A stretch of 17,646 bases of DNA from DASRPD01 sp035646535 (lineage in GTDB: Bacteria; Actinomycetota; Acidimicrobiia; IMCC26256; JANYLB01). A program made the translations under genes and the position numbers. The stretch covers positions 1 through 17,646 of the forward strand of contig DASRPD010000008.1 of NCBI GenBank assembly GCA_035646535.1, given 5' to 3'. Below, piece after piece: positions 6,743-13,253 of this stretch. Within the stretch, counting starts at the first letter, position 1, and each line of letters opens with the position of its first letter. The notes beneath the pieces were generated by a model. It had not been told where the DNA came from. It worked only from the letters and a program-made list of their open reading frames with translations, and ran no database searches.

Positions 6743-6764
6743 CCGAACGTGAGGGAGTTGGCCG

Positions 6765-7130
6765 ATGCGACCCACGGTCCGACAAGCGACAGCACAGCCG
6801 CAGACGATGCCGACCGGAAGCCCGATGGTGGGCGACCTGCTCGCCGTTGCCGCCCGAGCTCAGGACGCGACCGTCGAGGAGGGGGAGCGCCGCTGGCAGG
6901 AGCGGGCCAACTGCCTCGGGGTCGATCCCGATCTGTTCTTTCCCGAGCGCGGCGCGTCCACGCGGGAGGCCAAGTCGGTGTGCGGTAGCTGTGAGGTGCG
7001 CGCCGAATGCCTCGAGTACGCGCTCGACCACGCGGAGAAGTTCGGGATCTGGGGAGGCCTGTCCGAGCGTGAGCGTCGCCGCCTCCGTCGCGAACGGGCA
7101 TCGGCTCGCCGGAACGCCGCCTCGGCCTGA
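6765..7130 (+). CDS. whiB2: WhiB-family iron-sulfur transcription regulator, WhiB2 type
   Basis: This 121-residue protein has the four cysteines of the family, C50, C73, C76 and C82 (C-X22-C-X2-C-X5-C), which hold a 4Fe-4S cluster. It also has the turn GIWGG (94-98) and a basic tail RERRRLRRER. The stretch WQERANCLGVDPDLFFPERG with STREAKSVCGSCEVRAECLEYAL is closest to the WhiB2/WhmD class, which is needed for septation and cell division in mycobacteria and streptomycetes. WhiB proteins bind the primary sigma factor and tune promoters. ATG 6765 follows GAGGGAG by seven bases. It stands alone on its strand behind a structured leader. The class is clear, the exact paralogue less so. Confidence 0.85.
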   Translation: MRPTVRQATAQPQTMPTGSPMVGDLLAVAARAQDATVEEGERRWQERANCLGVDPDLFFPERGASTREAKSVCGSCEVRAECLEYALDHAEKFGIWGGLSERERRRLRRERASARRNAASA

Positions 7131-7206
7131 TCGGCGTACCCGATCCGCGCCCGCGTCGTGGCGAACGCCCGGCGCCGTCGCGGCGCCCTGAGTCGTCCGG
7201 CCCGCC

Positions 7207-8112
7207 TCACCCGGCGTCGCCCGGTGGCGTATCGCCGGTCAGCTCGGGTCGGGGTCGCCGAACCAGCGCGGCCTCGATGGTGTGGGCGACTCCCAGCCCG
7301 GTCTCGGTCCTGAACGCCTGCGTGCAGCGCGCGAGCTCACGTGCCGGAACGAGACCCACCAGTTCCACCCGATCGATCGACGTGCCGGCTTCCCGTGCGT
7401 GGTGACGCACCGCGCCACAGGCCTCCTCGAGACCAGTTCCGGACAACTCGACGAGGTTCATGGATACCTGGACGGTGCCGCGCGAGCGGAGTCGGAGCCC
7501 GAGCGCCCGAACGCCGGGCAGGCCACCGTCGCGTGCCCGCACGGTCTCGGCGATGGCCCGAGCCACGTCGACGTCGGCGGTCGCCAGCTCGCAGTTGACC
7601 GCGATCATCACGGGTCGAGCGCCCACCGCGGTCGACCCGAGGCGCGGGTGAGGCTGGGCAGTCCCGAAGTCCGGGACGCGGCCGCAGAACGCGTCGCGGC
7701 GAACCGACGGGAGCGATCGAGCCTCCGGGTCGGCGTCGTCGTAGAGGAAGGTCGGCACGGCGTGCGCCTCGGCCCACCACCGCGCGAACCGGCATGCCTG
7801 GCGACCTGCTCGGTCGGGCCGACCGTCGAGGGATACGAACGGGACGACGTCCAAGATGCCGAGCCGAGGGTGCACGCCCGCGTTGGCGGCCAGGTCCAGC
7901 TCGGGCCGCCCGACGATCGCGCCCGCCAGGCGGCGGGCGGCGCGTCCGACGGCCTCGTCGCTCGTGTCGACGAGCGTGAACACGGTTCGGTCGTGATCCT
8001 GGTCGACATGGACGTCGGCGAGTGGCGCGCCACACGCCTCGGCGAGGGACTCGATGAGGTCGCGCCGGCGCCCGAACGCGACGTTCACCACGCACTCGAG
8101 CACGACCAACAC
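7207..8112 (-). CDS. Glutamate formimidoyltransferase-like protein
   Basis: This 301-residue protein matches the N- and C-terminal formiminotransferase domains throughout: VHVDQDHDRTVFTLV, GVHPRLGILDVVPFV, PDFGTAQPHPRLGSTAVGAR and GGLPGVRALGL followed by VQVSMNLVE. In the family these enzymes move a formimino group between formiminoglutamate and tetrahydrofolate. The His of the GVHPRLG motif (H81) matches the catalytic His of mammalian FTCD. The usual opening ECVPNFSEGR is altered to ECVVNVAFGRR, so the substrate may differ. No histidine-degradation genes are nearby. The GTG start at 8112 is supported by GGAGAG eight bases upstream. It is divergent from the oxidoreductase gene by 93 bases. 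Confidence 0.82.
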   Translation of the reverse strand: MLVVLECVVNVAFGRRRDLIESLAEACGAPLADVHVDQDHDRTVFTLVDTSDEAVGRAARRLAGAIVGRPELDLAANAGVHPRLGILDVVPFVSLDGRPDRAGRQACRFARWWAEAHAVPTFLYDDADPEARSLPSVRRDAFCGRVPDFGTAQPHPRLGSTAVGARPVMIAVNCELATADVDVARAIAETVRARDGGLPGVRALGLRLRSRGTVQVSMNLVELSGTGLEEACGAVRHHAREAGTSIDRVELVGLVPARELARCTQAFRTETGLGVAHTIEAALVRRPRPELTGDTPPGDAG

Positions 8113-8193
8113 TATGACGACTCTCCGTCGTGTGCGCGCTCAGAGCTCGGCCACGCCCCGTCGTGCGCGCGATCGGCAGATGGCAGCGACCAC

Positions 8194-8199
8194 TAGCGT
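8194..8199 (+). promoter_or_regulatory. Probable -10 hexamer TAGCGT for a leaderless transcript
   Basis: TAGCGT ends six bases before the GTG at 8206, exactly the spacing seen before the VWA gene. No Shine-Dalgarno sequence precedes this GTG, so a leaderless message is likely. Confidence 0.5.
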
Positions 8200-8205
8200 G
8201 GGCTC

Positions 8206-9243
8206 GTGCGGATTGGACTGGCGCTGCCGCAGTACGACTACTCGGTGGCCGGGCACTCGCCGCTGCCGTGGGACGTGGTCGCGGACACCGCGCTGATCGC
8301 CGCCGAGGCCGGCGTCGATTCACTCTGGCTGTCGGACCATCTGTTCCTCGACCTGGCCAAGTACGGCGGGACCGCCGAGCCCCAGGGCGCCTTCGAGCCG
8401 CTCGTCACCTTGGCCGCGCTCGCCCGTGTGGTGCCGAACGTACGGCTCGGCACGCTCGTGCTCTGCGAGGCTCTGCGGCCCGCGAGCGTGGCCGCCAAGG
8501 CCCTCGTCACGATCGACCGGATCAGCGGCGGTCGGCTCGACGTCGGCGTCGGCGCGGGCTGGTACGAGCCCGACTACCAGGCAGTTGGCCTGGACCTGCC
8601 GCGCCCGGGAGTGCGGCTGGCGCGACTCGCCGAGGCTGTCGACGTGCTGGGCTCGATGCTCGCCGCCGACCCTGAGGCCTTCCCCATCACCGCTGGTGGG
8701 GACTACCACCGAGTTGTCGAAGCGACCAGTCGCCCCACCGCGCTCCAACAGCCCCGCCCCCCGGTGTTCGTCGGGGGCAAGGGCGACCGGCTGCTGCGCC
8801 TCGTGGCCGAGCGGGCCGATGGTTGGAACACCTGCTGGGTCTGGACGTACGAGGCGTACCGGGAGCGCCTCGAGGTCCTGGAACGGGCCTGCGAGGCCGT
8901 GGACCGTGATCCGGCGACGGTGTGGCGGTCGCTCGGCCTCTACGCCCTGTGCGGTGAGGACGACCGCGACCTCCGCGCACGCTTCGAGGCCATGCGCGCC
9001 CAGCAGCCGGGCGTGCTCGACGGGGTCGAGCTCGACGAGTGGCGTGTGGGCCGGCTCGTGGGCACCCCGGAACAGATCGCCGAGCAGGCCGCGGAATGGG
9101 CGGCGCTCGGAGTCGAGACGATCATTCTGGGCGTGGGCTGTGTGCCCTTTCACCTGTCGAGCAACGATGACGTCGTCGCGCTGGCGGAGGCGCTGGGTCC
9201 GATCCGGTCCGACGCGGCCGCCGGGGCCGCCGGGGCCGGGTAG
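8206..9243 (+). CDS. LLM-class (luciferase-like) F420-dependent-type oxidoreductase
   Basis: This 345-residue protein has the luciferase-like TIM barrel: MRIGLALPQYDYS at the first strand, DSLWLSDHLFL, LGTLVLCEALRPASVAAKALVTIDRISGGR, and the family mark VGVGAGWYEPDY. PRPPVFVGGKGDRLLRLVAERADGWN follows. In actinobacteria such proteins mostly use coenzyme F420, though some use FMN. The substrate cannot be told. It starts at GTG 8206 in what looks like a leaderless message. The stop codon overlaps the -10 element of tatA, 34 bases before that gene. The neighbour across the divergent gap is the formimidoyltransferase-like gene, which may share control but has no known link in function. Confidence 0.88.
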   Translation: MRIGLALPQYDYSVAGHSPLPWDVVADTALIAAEAGVDSLWLSDHLFLDLAKYGGTAEPQGAFEPLVTLAALARVVPNVRLGTLVLCEALRPASVAAKALVTIDRISGGRLDVGVGAGWYEPDYQAVGLDLPRPGVRLARLAEAVDVLGSMLAADPEAFPITAGGDYHRVVEATSRPTALQQPRPPVFVGGKGDRLLRLVAERADGWNTCWVWTYEAYRERLEVLERACEAVDRDPATVWRSLGLYALCGEDDRDLRARFEAMRAQQPGVLDGVELDEWRVGRLVGTPEQIAEQAAEWAALGVETIILGVGCVPFHLSSNDDVVALAEALGPIRSDAAAGAAGAG

Positions 9244-9246
9244 CCT
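9241..9246 (+). promoter_or_regulatory. Probable -10 hexamer TAGCCT for tatA
   Basis: TAGCCT overlaps the stop codon of the oxidoreductase gene. It would start transcription near 9253, giving a leader of about 25 bases with AGAAAGGG (9261-9268) as Shine-Dalgarno sequence. Confidence 0.4.
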
Positions 9247-9277
9247 GTTCATCACCCATCAGAAAGGGTCGTACGCC

Positions 9278-9499
9278 ATGTTGGGTCTCGGACCTGTTGA
9301 GCTGATCATCATCCTGCTCATCGTCCTGCTGATCTTCGGCGGGAGCCAGCTCCCCAAGCTCGCCCGTTCGCTCGGGCAGGCTTCGAAGGAGTTCAAGACG
9401 GGCACCGAGCAAGGCGCGGATGCCGACGACGAAGCGGGCACGAGCGGCGGCGACTCGAAGGACGACGACTCGAAGAAGGACGACGATTCCAAGAACTAG
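9278..9499 (+). CDS. tatA: Twin-arginine translocase subunit TatA
   Basis: This 73-residue protein has the TatA plan. A short N-terminal membrane helix (GPVELIIILLIVLLIFGG, about residues 5-22) ends in the FG hinge, then comes an amphipathic helix (QLPKLARSLGQASKEFKTG) and a charged tail. TatA rings form the pore through which folded proteins with twin-arginine signals cross the membrane, together with TatC, which is not in the window. The tail is very acidic and lysine rich and contains the repeat KDDDSK twice, in 18-bp DNA units. ATG 9278 has AGAAAGGG nine bases upstream. TatB is similar in plan but longer, so TatA or the related TatE is the better call. Confidence 0.88.
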   Translation: MLGLGPVELIIILLIVLLIFGGSQLPKLARSLGQASKEFKTGTEQGADADDEAGTSGGDSKDDDSKKDDDSKN

Positions 9500-9529
9500 G
9501 GCCCGTCCAAGAACGAGGGCCCGTCAGGG
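9458..9529 (+). repeat. 18-bp tandem repeat running across the tatA stop codon
   Basis: Four 18-bp units begin at 9458, 9476, 9494 and 9512. The first two encode KDDDSK. The third holds the tatA stop TAG and the fourth has GAG at the same place. Units three and four match at 17 of 18 positions when the frame is moved by six bases (9488-9505 and 9506-9523). Confidence 0.65.
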
Positions 9530-9557
9530 CTCGGCCGGGCAGCTCAGATCAGTGGGG

Positions 9558-9851
9558 TCAGCGCGCCGCGGTCAGGCTTCGACGTCGCCGAAGGATCCGG
9601 CGACGTTCCCGCTCCGACGCTCCACCCCACACCCCGTGGTCGATGCGGTGTTCGAGCGCGTACTCGAGGCATTCCATGCGGACGGGGCACTGGGCACACT
9701 CGCGTTGGGCGTGCTCGACGCCCAGGCCGTCGGACGGGAAGAACGTTCCGGGCGGGAGCTTCCGGCAACGGGCGTCGAGCATCCAAAGGTGCTCCGCGTC
9801 GTACTCGGGTTCGACGCCGGTGAGCGCGCGATCAGACGGTTGCGTGTCCAT
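9558..9851 (-). CDS. WhiB-family iron-sulfur transcription regulator
   Basis: This 97-residue protein has cysteines C29, C52, C55 and C61 (C-X22-C-X2-C-X5-C) for a 4Fe-4S cluster, the turn GVWGG (73-77) and a basic end RERRRILRRRRSL. ATG 9851 is chosen because AGGAGG lies eight bases upstream on this strand; the frame stays open further upstream without a comparable ribosome site. It differs from the WhiB2-type copy at 6765: the region between the first two cysteines reads RKLPPGTFFPSDGLGVEHAQRE, and GVWGG replaces GIWGG. I cannot assign it safely to a numbered class. It is convergent with tatA, 58 bases away, and divergent from the HtrA-like gene. Confidence 0.85.
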   Translation of the reverse strand: MDTQPSDRALTGVEPEYDAEHLWMLDARCRKLPPGTFFPSDGLGVEHAQRECAQCPVRMECLEYALEHRIDHGVWGGASERERRRILRRRRSLTAAR

Positions 9852-10089
9852 GGTGTGAGCCTCCTGAGCGGGGGCGCTCCTCGGTGGTGCCGACCTCGGG
9901 TCCCCGCGGATCCGGGAGTCGTGACTCTGATGTGCTCCAGACAGTCTCGCGGGTTCCACGCCGCTGATTCGCACGTTTCTCAGGCATCTCTCAGAGCGTC
10001 GGGATCGAGCCGGCCCATCATGCGTTCAATATGAGCGCCCGACCCGACGATGCATGCCCCGGCCCACAGACGGGCCGCTGGAGGGATCT

Positions 10090-11406
10090 GTGACCGACGA
10101 CACAACAGGATCCGAGTACGAAACCCCGGGATCTGAGCCCGGGAGCCGAAGCGGCGGGCACGACGTACCGACCGATATCGATGCGATGGCGTCCGCACCC
10201 CACCCCGAGGACATCCTCCGGGTCGACCTTCCCGCCGAGGCGCCTGTGCCCAGCTCCGTACCCGAGCGCGGGTGGCCGCCGCCTGGTCCGGCGGGCCCGC
10301 CGCCGCACGCGAAGCGAGGTGGAGGGCGCAACTTCCTGGTCGGCGCCGTGGTCGGCGGGCTCATCGGCGCGCTGGTGGCGGGCGGTATCGGGATCCTGAT
10401 CGACAACGACGGCAGCGACGGCTCGACGCGGGTCGTCGAGCGTGTCGTACCCGCGAGCCAGGGTCCGAACACGTCGGACTTCGCCGATCTCGAGCCGGCC
10501 GATATCCAGGGGGTGCTCAGCCGAGTCGAGCCTGCGGTCGTCTCCATCACCGTCGGCGGCTCGAGCGGCGGCGGTGCCGGGACCGGATTCGTGGTTTCGG
10601 CCGACGGGGTGATCGTGACCAACGACCACGTCATCGACGGCGCCCACGGTGAGATCGAGGTCAACCTCTCGGATGGGACCACCCGGCCGGCCGAGGTGCT
10701 CGGCCGGGATGCGTCCATCGATCTCGCGGTGATCAAGGTGGACGCGGAGAACCTGGCGATCGCGGAGCTCGGGAACTCTGCAGAGCTTCGGGTGGGTGAC
10801 GACGTCATCGCGATCGGCAACGCCCTCGCGCTCGATGGCGGCCCGAGCGTCACGCTCGGGATCGTCTCCGCCCTCAATCGATCCCTGACCGAGCCGAATG
10901 GTGTGACCCTGTACAGCCTCGTTCAGACGGACGCGGCCATCAATCCCGGGAACTCGGGTGGTCCGTTGGTGAACTCACGGGGCCAAGTCGTCGGGATCAA
11001 CACCGCGATCGCATCCCCCGACCAGGCGCAGAACATCGGGTTTGCGATCTCGGTGTCCAGCGTGAAGGAGGCGATCGAACAGCTCCGCGCCGGAGAGAAG
11101 GCTCGGATCCCGTACCTCGGTGTGTTCACCGAGCAGATGACGTCGGCCTACGCCGACCAAATCGGTAGTGACACCCAGACGGGCGCGATCGTCCGTGAGG
11201 TGACCGCCGAGAGCGGCGCAGATTCGGCCGGGCTGCACCGGCTCGACGTCCTCACCGAGGTCGCCGGGACGACGATCACCGGCCGGGACGATGTCGCGAC
11301 GGCGGTGCGTCAACACCAGCCGGGCGATGTCATCACGGTCAGCTTCGAGCGTGACGGCGAGCTTCGTACCGTCGAGGTCGAGCTCGGCGTCCGTCCCCAG
11401 AGCTGA
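10090..11406 (+). CDS. HtrA/DegP-like membrane-anchored serine protease with PDZ domain
   Basis: This 438-residue protein has a polar, proline-rich cytoplasmic head (to about residue 75) and one membrane helix (NFLVGAVVGGLIGALVAGGIGILI). An external trypsin-like domain follows, with catalytic H180 (TNDHVID), D211 (SIDLAVIKV) and S289 (NPGNSGGPL). A C-terminal PDZ domain starts near residue 335 (IPYLGVF). Such proteases degrade or refold damaged exported proteins. GTG 10090 is preferred because GGAGGG (10080-10085) lies four bases upstream. An in-frame ATG at 10054 would add 12 residues and has no ribosome site. CAATAT at 10027-10032 could be its -10 element. Its closeness to tatA suits a role in quality control outside the membrane, but this is inference. 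Confidence 0.88.
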   Translation: MTDDTTGSEYETPGSEPGSRSGGHDVPTDIDAMASAPHPEDILRVDLPAEAPVPSSVPERGWPPPGPAGPPPHAKRGGGRNFLVGAVVGGLIGALVAGGIGILIDNDGSDGSTRVVERVVPASQGPNTSDFADLEPADIQGVLSRVEPAVVSITVGGSSGGGAGTGFVVSADGVIVTNDHVIDGAHGEIEVNLSDGTTRPAEVLGRDASIDLAVIKVDAENLAIAELGNSAELRVGDDVIAIGNALALDGGPSVTLGIVSALNRSLTEPNGVTLYSLVQTDAAINPGNSGGPLVNSRGQVVGINTAIASPDQAQNIGFAISVSSVKEAIEQLRAGEKARIPYLGVFTEQMTSAYADQIGSDTQTGAIVREVTAESGADSAGLHRLDVLTEVAGTTITGRDDVATAVRQHQPGDVITVSFERDGELRTVEVELGVRPQS

Positions 11407-11443
11407 GGCCCCCAGACCTGAGCCCCCCAGACCTGAGCCCCAG
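11402..11443 (+). repeat. 15-bp tandem repeat starting at the htrA-like stop codon
   Basis: Nearly three 15-bp copies with core CTGAGCCCCCCAGA start at 11402, 11417 and 11432. Each holds a TGA in the protease frame, at 11404, 11419 and 11434, so three stops follow one another. Confidence 0.65.
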
Positions 11444-11498
11444 TGCTGAGGAGAGGGGAGGTGGTGCGTGCCAGTCGGGTGCTCGGCGCGCGCCCCGC

Positions 11499-11504
11499 TA
11501 GCCT
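11499..11504 (+). promoter_or_regulatory. Probable -10 hexamer TAGCCT for the 89-residue gene
   Basis: The hexamer is identical to the one before tatA and lies 32 bases before the ATG at 11537, almost the same distance as at tatA. A start near 11511 would leave a leader with CCGGAGGA as ribosome site. Confidence 0.4.
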
Positions 11505-11536
11505 GAGCGCTTCCGCTCGCTTCACCGGAGGACGGC

Positions 11537-11806
11537 ATGAGCACCGAGCCCGAACCGCTCGAAGAGATCCCCCCGCAGGGCCACATCAAGGTCATCTATC
11601 TCGGCCCGGTCTCTCCCCACTGGGAGGTCCAGGGCGTGTTCGGTGAGCGCAGGGTCGTCGATCAGTTCCGCGATCGCGCGCTCGCTCGCCTGCAGCTCCT
11701 TCCGCCGCACGACCCCCAGTTCCGCCGCAACCGCGAGCGTGTGGCCCGCGACGCCGAACGTGAGCATCTCATCCTCGAATGGGACCTCGGGTACGAAGAG
11801 GCGTAG
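11537..11806 (+). CDS. Small conserved-looking protein of unknown function, 89 residues
   Basis: I do not recognise this protein. It opens with an acidic stretch (STEPEPLEEIPPQG). A short beta-like segment HIKVIYLGPVSPHWEV follows, then a highly charged helical part rich in Arg (FGERRVVDQFRDRALARL, FRRNRERVARDAEREH), and the end LILEWDLGYEEA. It has no signal peptide, membrane helix or cysteine. A real gene is likely: GGAGGA lies at 11527-11532, five bases before the ATG, a -10 hexamer lies upstream, and codon positions look normal for this genome. It lies between the protease and pstS but on its own promoter. The stop codon falls inside the first copy of a 23-bp direct repeat. Confidence 0.65.
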   Translation: MSTEPEPLEEIPPQGHIKVIYLGPVSPHWEVQGVFGERRVVDQFRDRALARLQLLPPHDPQFRRNRERVARDAEREHLILEWDLGYEEA

Positions 11807-11822
11807 CCGGAGGGCGTGGCGG
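11800..11822 (+). repeat. 23-bp direct repeat, copy 1, over a stop codon
   Basis: This copy begins GGCGTAGCCGGAGGGCG and is identical over 23 bases to 11867-11889. The TAG at 11804-11806 is the stop of the 89-residue gene. The copies lie 67 bases apart with no shared sequence after the 23 bases. Confidence 0.65.
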
Positions 11823-11866
11823 CGTTCCGGGATGGCCGGGACGCGGAGCCGACCCGACGAGCCGGT

Positions 11867-11889
11867 GGCGTAGCCGGAGGGCGTGGCGG
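11867..11889 (+). repeat. 23-bp direct repeat, copy 2
   Basis: Exact copy of 11800-11822 in non-coding sequence, about 50 bases before the PHO-box-like site of pstS. Confidence 0.65.
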
Positions 11890-11938
11890 AGGCCTTGGGC
11901 GTCCGGGGTGGTTGAGGTTCGCGCCCTGTTCGCCTGTC

Positions 11939-11971
11939 GTTCACCTGAGGGCGAGGGTGTGTTCACCGGCC
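11939..11971 (+). promoter_or_regulatory. PHO-box-like site upstream of pstS
   Basis: Two GTTCACC units start at 11939 and 11961, exactly 22 bases apart, with a degenerate 11-base unit between them (GTTCACCTGAG, GGCGAGGGTGT, GTTCACCGGCC). Direct repeats of 11 bases with GTTCACC as core are the PhoP box of Streptomyces and bind the phosphate response regulator. The site lies where the -35 region of the promoter with TAGCGT at 11977 should be, as expected for an activator that replaces a poor -35 element. Confidence 0.7.
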
Positions 11972-11976
11972 TTCCG

Positions 11977-11982
11977 TAGCGT
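11977..11982 (+). promoter_or_regulatory. Probable -10 hexamer TAGCGT for pstS
   Basis: Same hexamer as before the oxidoreductase gene. It starts 16 bases after the start of the last GTTCACC unit and gives a leader of about 50 bases before pstS. Confidence 0.45.
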
Positions 11983-12037
11983 GCACTTCGAGCGATGACG
12001 AAGCGCGGAATGACCGCGCAAGGGAGGTTCCCGCTCG

Positions 12038-13126
12038 ATGACTCGATGTCTTTCCAGGGTGTGGCGCGTGCTGATCGTCGGTCTTGCCGTGGCGATGATT
12101 GCGGCGGCCTGCAGCAGCAACGACAGCAGCAGCAAGGACAAGAAAGGAGACACGTCCGGCGGTGAGTACTCATCGCTCTCCGGTGAGATCGCGGGCTCGG
12201 GGGCCAGCTTCCCCGACGCGGCGTACCAGTCGGCAATCGCCGCGTTCACCGATGTCGCTCCCGACCTGAAGGTCACGTACAACGCGATCGGATCGGGTTC
12301 CGGCAAGGAGGAGTTCGGCAACGACCTGAACGATTGGGCCGGTACCGACTCGCTCGTCGACGAGGGTGATGGTCCCGCGGATGGGACGTTCTTCTACATC
12401 CCGACGACCGCGAGCTCGGTCACCGCGGCCTACAACCTTCCCGACGTGTCGGACCTCCGGCTGGACGGCCCGACCCTCGCGGGGATCTTCATGCGCGACA
12501 TCACGACCTGGGACGACCAGGCGATCGTCGAGCTGAACCCCGACGCCGATCTGCCCGATACCGAGATCACGGTGGCGCACCGTTCCGACGGTTCGGGAAC
12601 CACCTCGAACTTCACGTCCTACCTGGAGTCGGCGTCGGATGGTGTCTGGACGCTCGGTGCGGACGACGTGGTGGAGTGGCCGTCCGACACGGTCGGTGGT
12701 GCCCAGAACACCGGTGTGGCCCAGATCGTGGAGCAAACCGAGGGTGCGATCGGCTACGTCGACCTCGGTGATGCGACGATCCTCGGACTGCAGATGGCTT
12801 CGATCGAGAACCGGGACGGCAACTTCGTGGCTCCTTCGGTGAAGGGCGCCACGGCCGCCGTCGCCGGTGCGACGCTGTCGCCCGACCTCACCTACGACCC
12901 GCTCGACGGGCCGGGTGCCGACGCCTACCCGATCACCGCGCCGACGTACATCCTCGTGCGGGCCACCTACGGCAACCAGAAGTTGGTGGACAACGTGACC
13001 GGCTGGGTGAAGTGGCTGGTCACCGAGGGCATTCCGTCGGTGGGTCCGGACCTCGGCTACGCGCCGGTGCCGCAGGACTTCATGGACCAGGCGGTGGCGC
13101 AGCTCGAGAAGGTGACCACCGGCTGA
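12038..13126 (+). CDS. pstS: Phosphate-binding lipoprotein PstS
   Basis: This 362-residue protein starts with a lipoprotein signal ending in IAAAC, with Cys25 as lipid anchor, and then a flexible Ser/Lys/Asp linker. The phosphate-binding loops of the family are visible: GSGASFPDAAYQ near residue 53, AIGSGSGKEEF, and HRSDGSGTTSNF, which carries the Arg, Asp, Ser and Thr phosphate ligands. It binds phosphate outside the membrane with high affinity and hands it to PstC and PstA. ATG 12038 has GGGAGG (12022-12027) ten bases upstream. It is first in the pstS-pstC-pstA run behind a PHO-box-like site. A strong stem-loop follows the gene, which may keep PstS levels above those of the membrane parts. 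Confidence 0.93.
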   Translation: MTRCLSRVWRVLIVGLAVAMIAAACSSNDSSSKDKKGDTSGGEYSSLSGEIAGSGASFPDAAYQSAIAAFTDVAPDLKVTYNAIGSGSGKEEFGNDLNDWAGTDSLVDEGDGPADGTFFYIPTTASSVTAAYNLPDVSDLRLDGPTLAGIFMRDITTWDDQAIVELNPDADLPDTEITVAHRSDGSGTTSNFTSYLESASDGVWTLGADDVVEWPSDTVGGAQNTGVAQIVEQTEGAIGYVDLGDATILGLQMASIENRDGNFVAPSVKGATAAVAGATLSPDLTYDPLDGPGADAYPITAPTYILVRATYGNQKLVDNVTGWVKWLVTEGIPSVGPDLGYAPVPQDFMDQAVAQLEKVTTG

Positions 13127-13152
13127 GCCCGGCACGCGGCGGTCGAACCGAT

Positions 13153-13180
13153 CGGGGTGGGCCCGTCCGGGCCCGCCCCG
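13153..13180 (+). terminator. Strong GC stem-loop between pstS and pstC
   Basis: The arms CGGGGTGGGCCCG (13153-13165) and CGGGCCCGCCCCG (13168-13180) pair at 12 of 13 positions plus one G-U pair. No T run follows. In transporter operons such a hairpin often protects the binding-protein message or partly stops transcription, so less is made of the permeases. Confidence 0.55.
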
Positions 13181-13253
13181 TTGCCGCGCCTCGACCCTCG
13201 GCGCGGGCCACACTGCCCGCCGGCGAGAGAGACCGATCGACGGAGGAACGCCG

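Larger units (their letters stand above)
6462..6764 (+). other. 303-base non-coding stretch, leader region of the WhiB2-type gene
   Basis: No gene is supported here. The first 80 bases are ordinary GC-rich sequence. From about 6540 the composition drops in GC and structure appears: a direct repeat CGTGGGGAAA at 6544-6553 and 6557-6566, a small CCCC/GGGG hairpin at 6598-6611, a long hairpin at 6620-6667, and two overlapping inverted repeats at 6693-6742. A Shine-Dalgarno sequence GAGGGAG follows at 6751-6757. I could not settle on a promoter. Confidence 0.6.

Noticed and set aside
9458..9529. CRISPR-like array
   Set aside because: The repeats are contiguous 18-bp units inside and just after a coding tail, without spacers or cas genes.
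10054..10089. ATG at 10054 as start of the HtrA-like protease
   Set aside because: It lacks a ribosome site, whereas GTG 10090 follows GGAGGG. It cannot be excluded.
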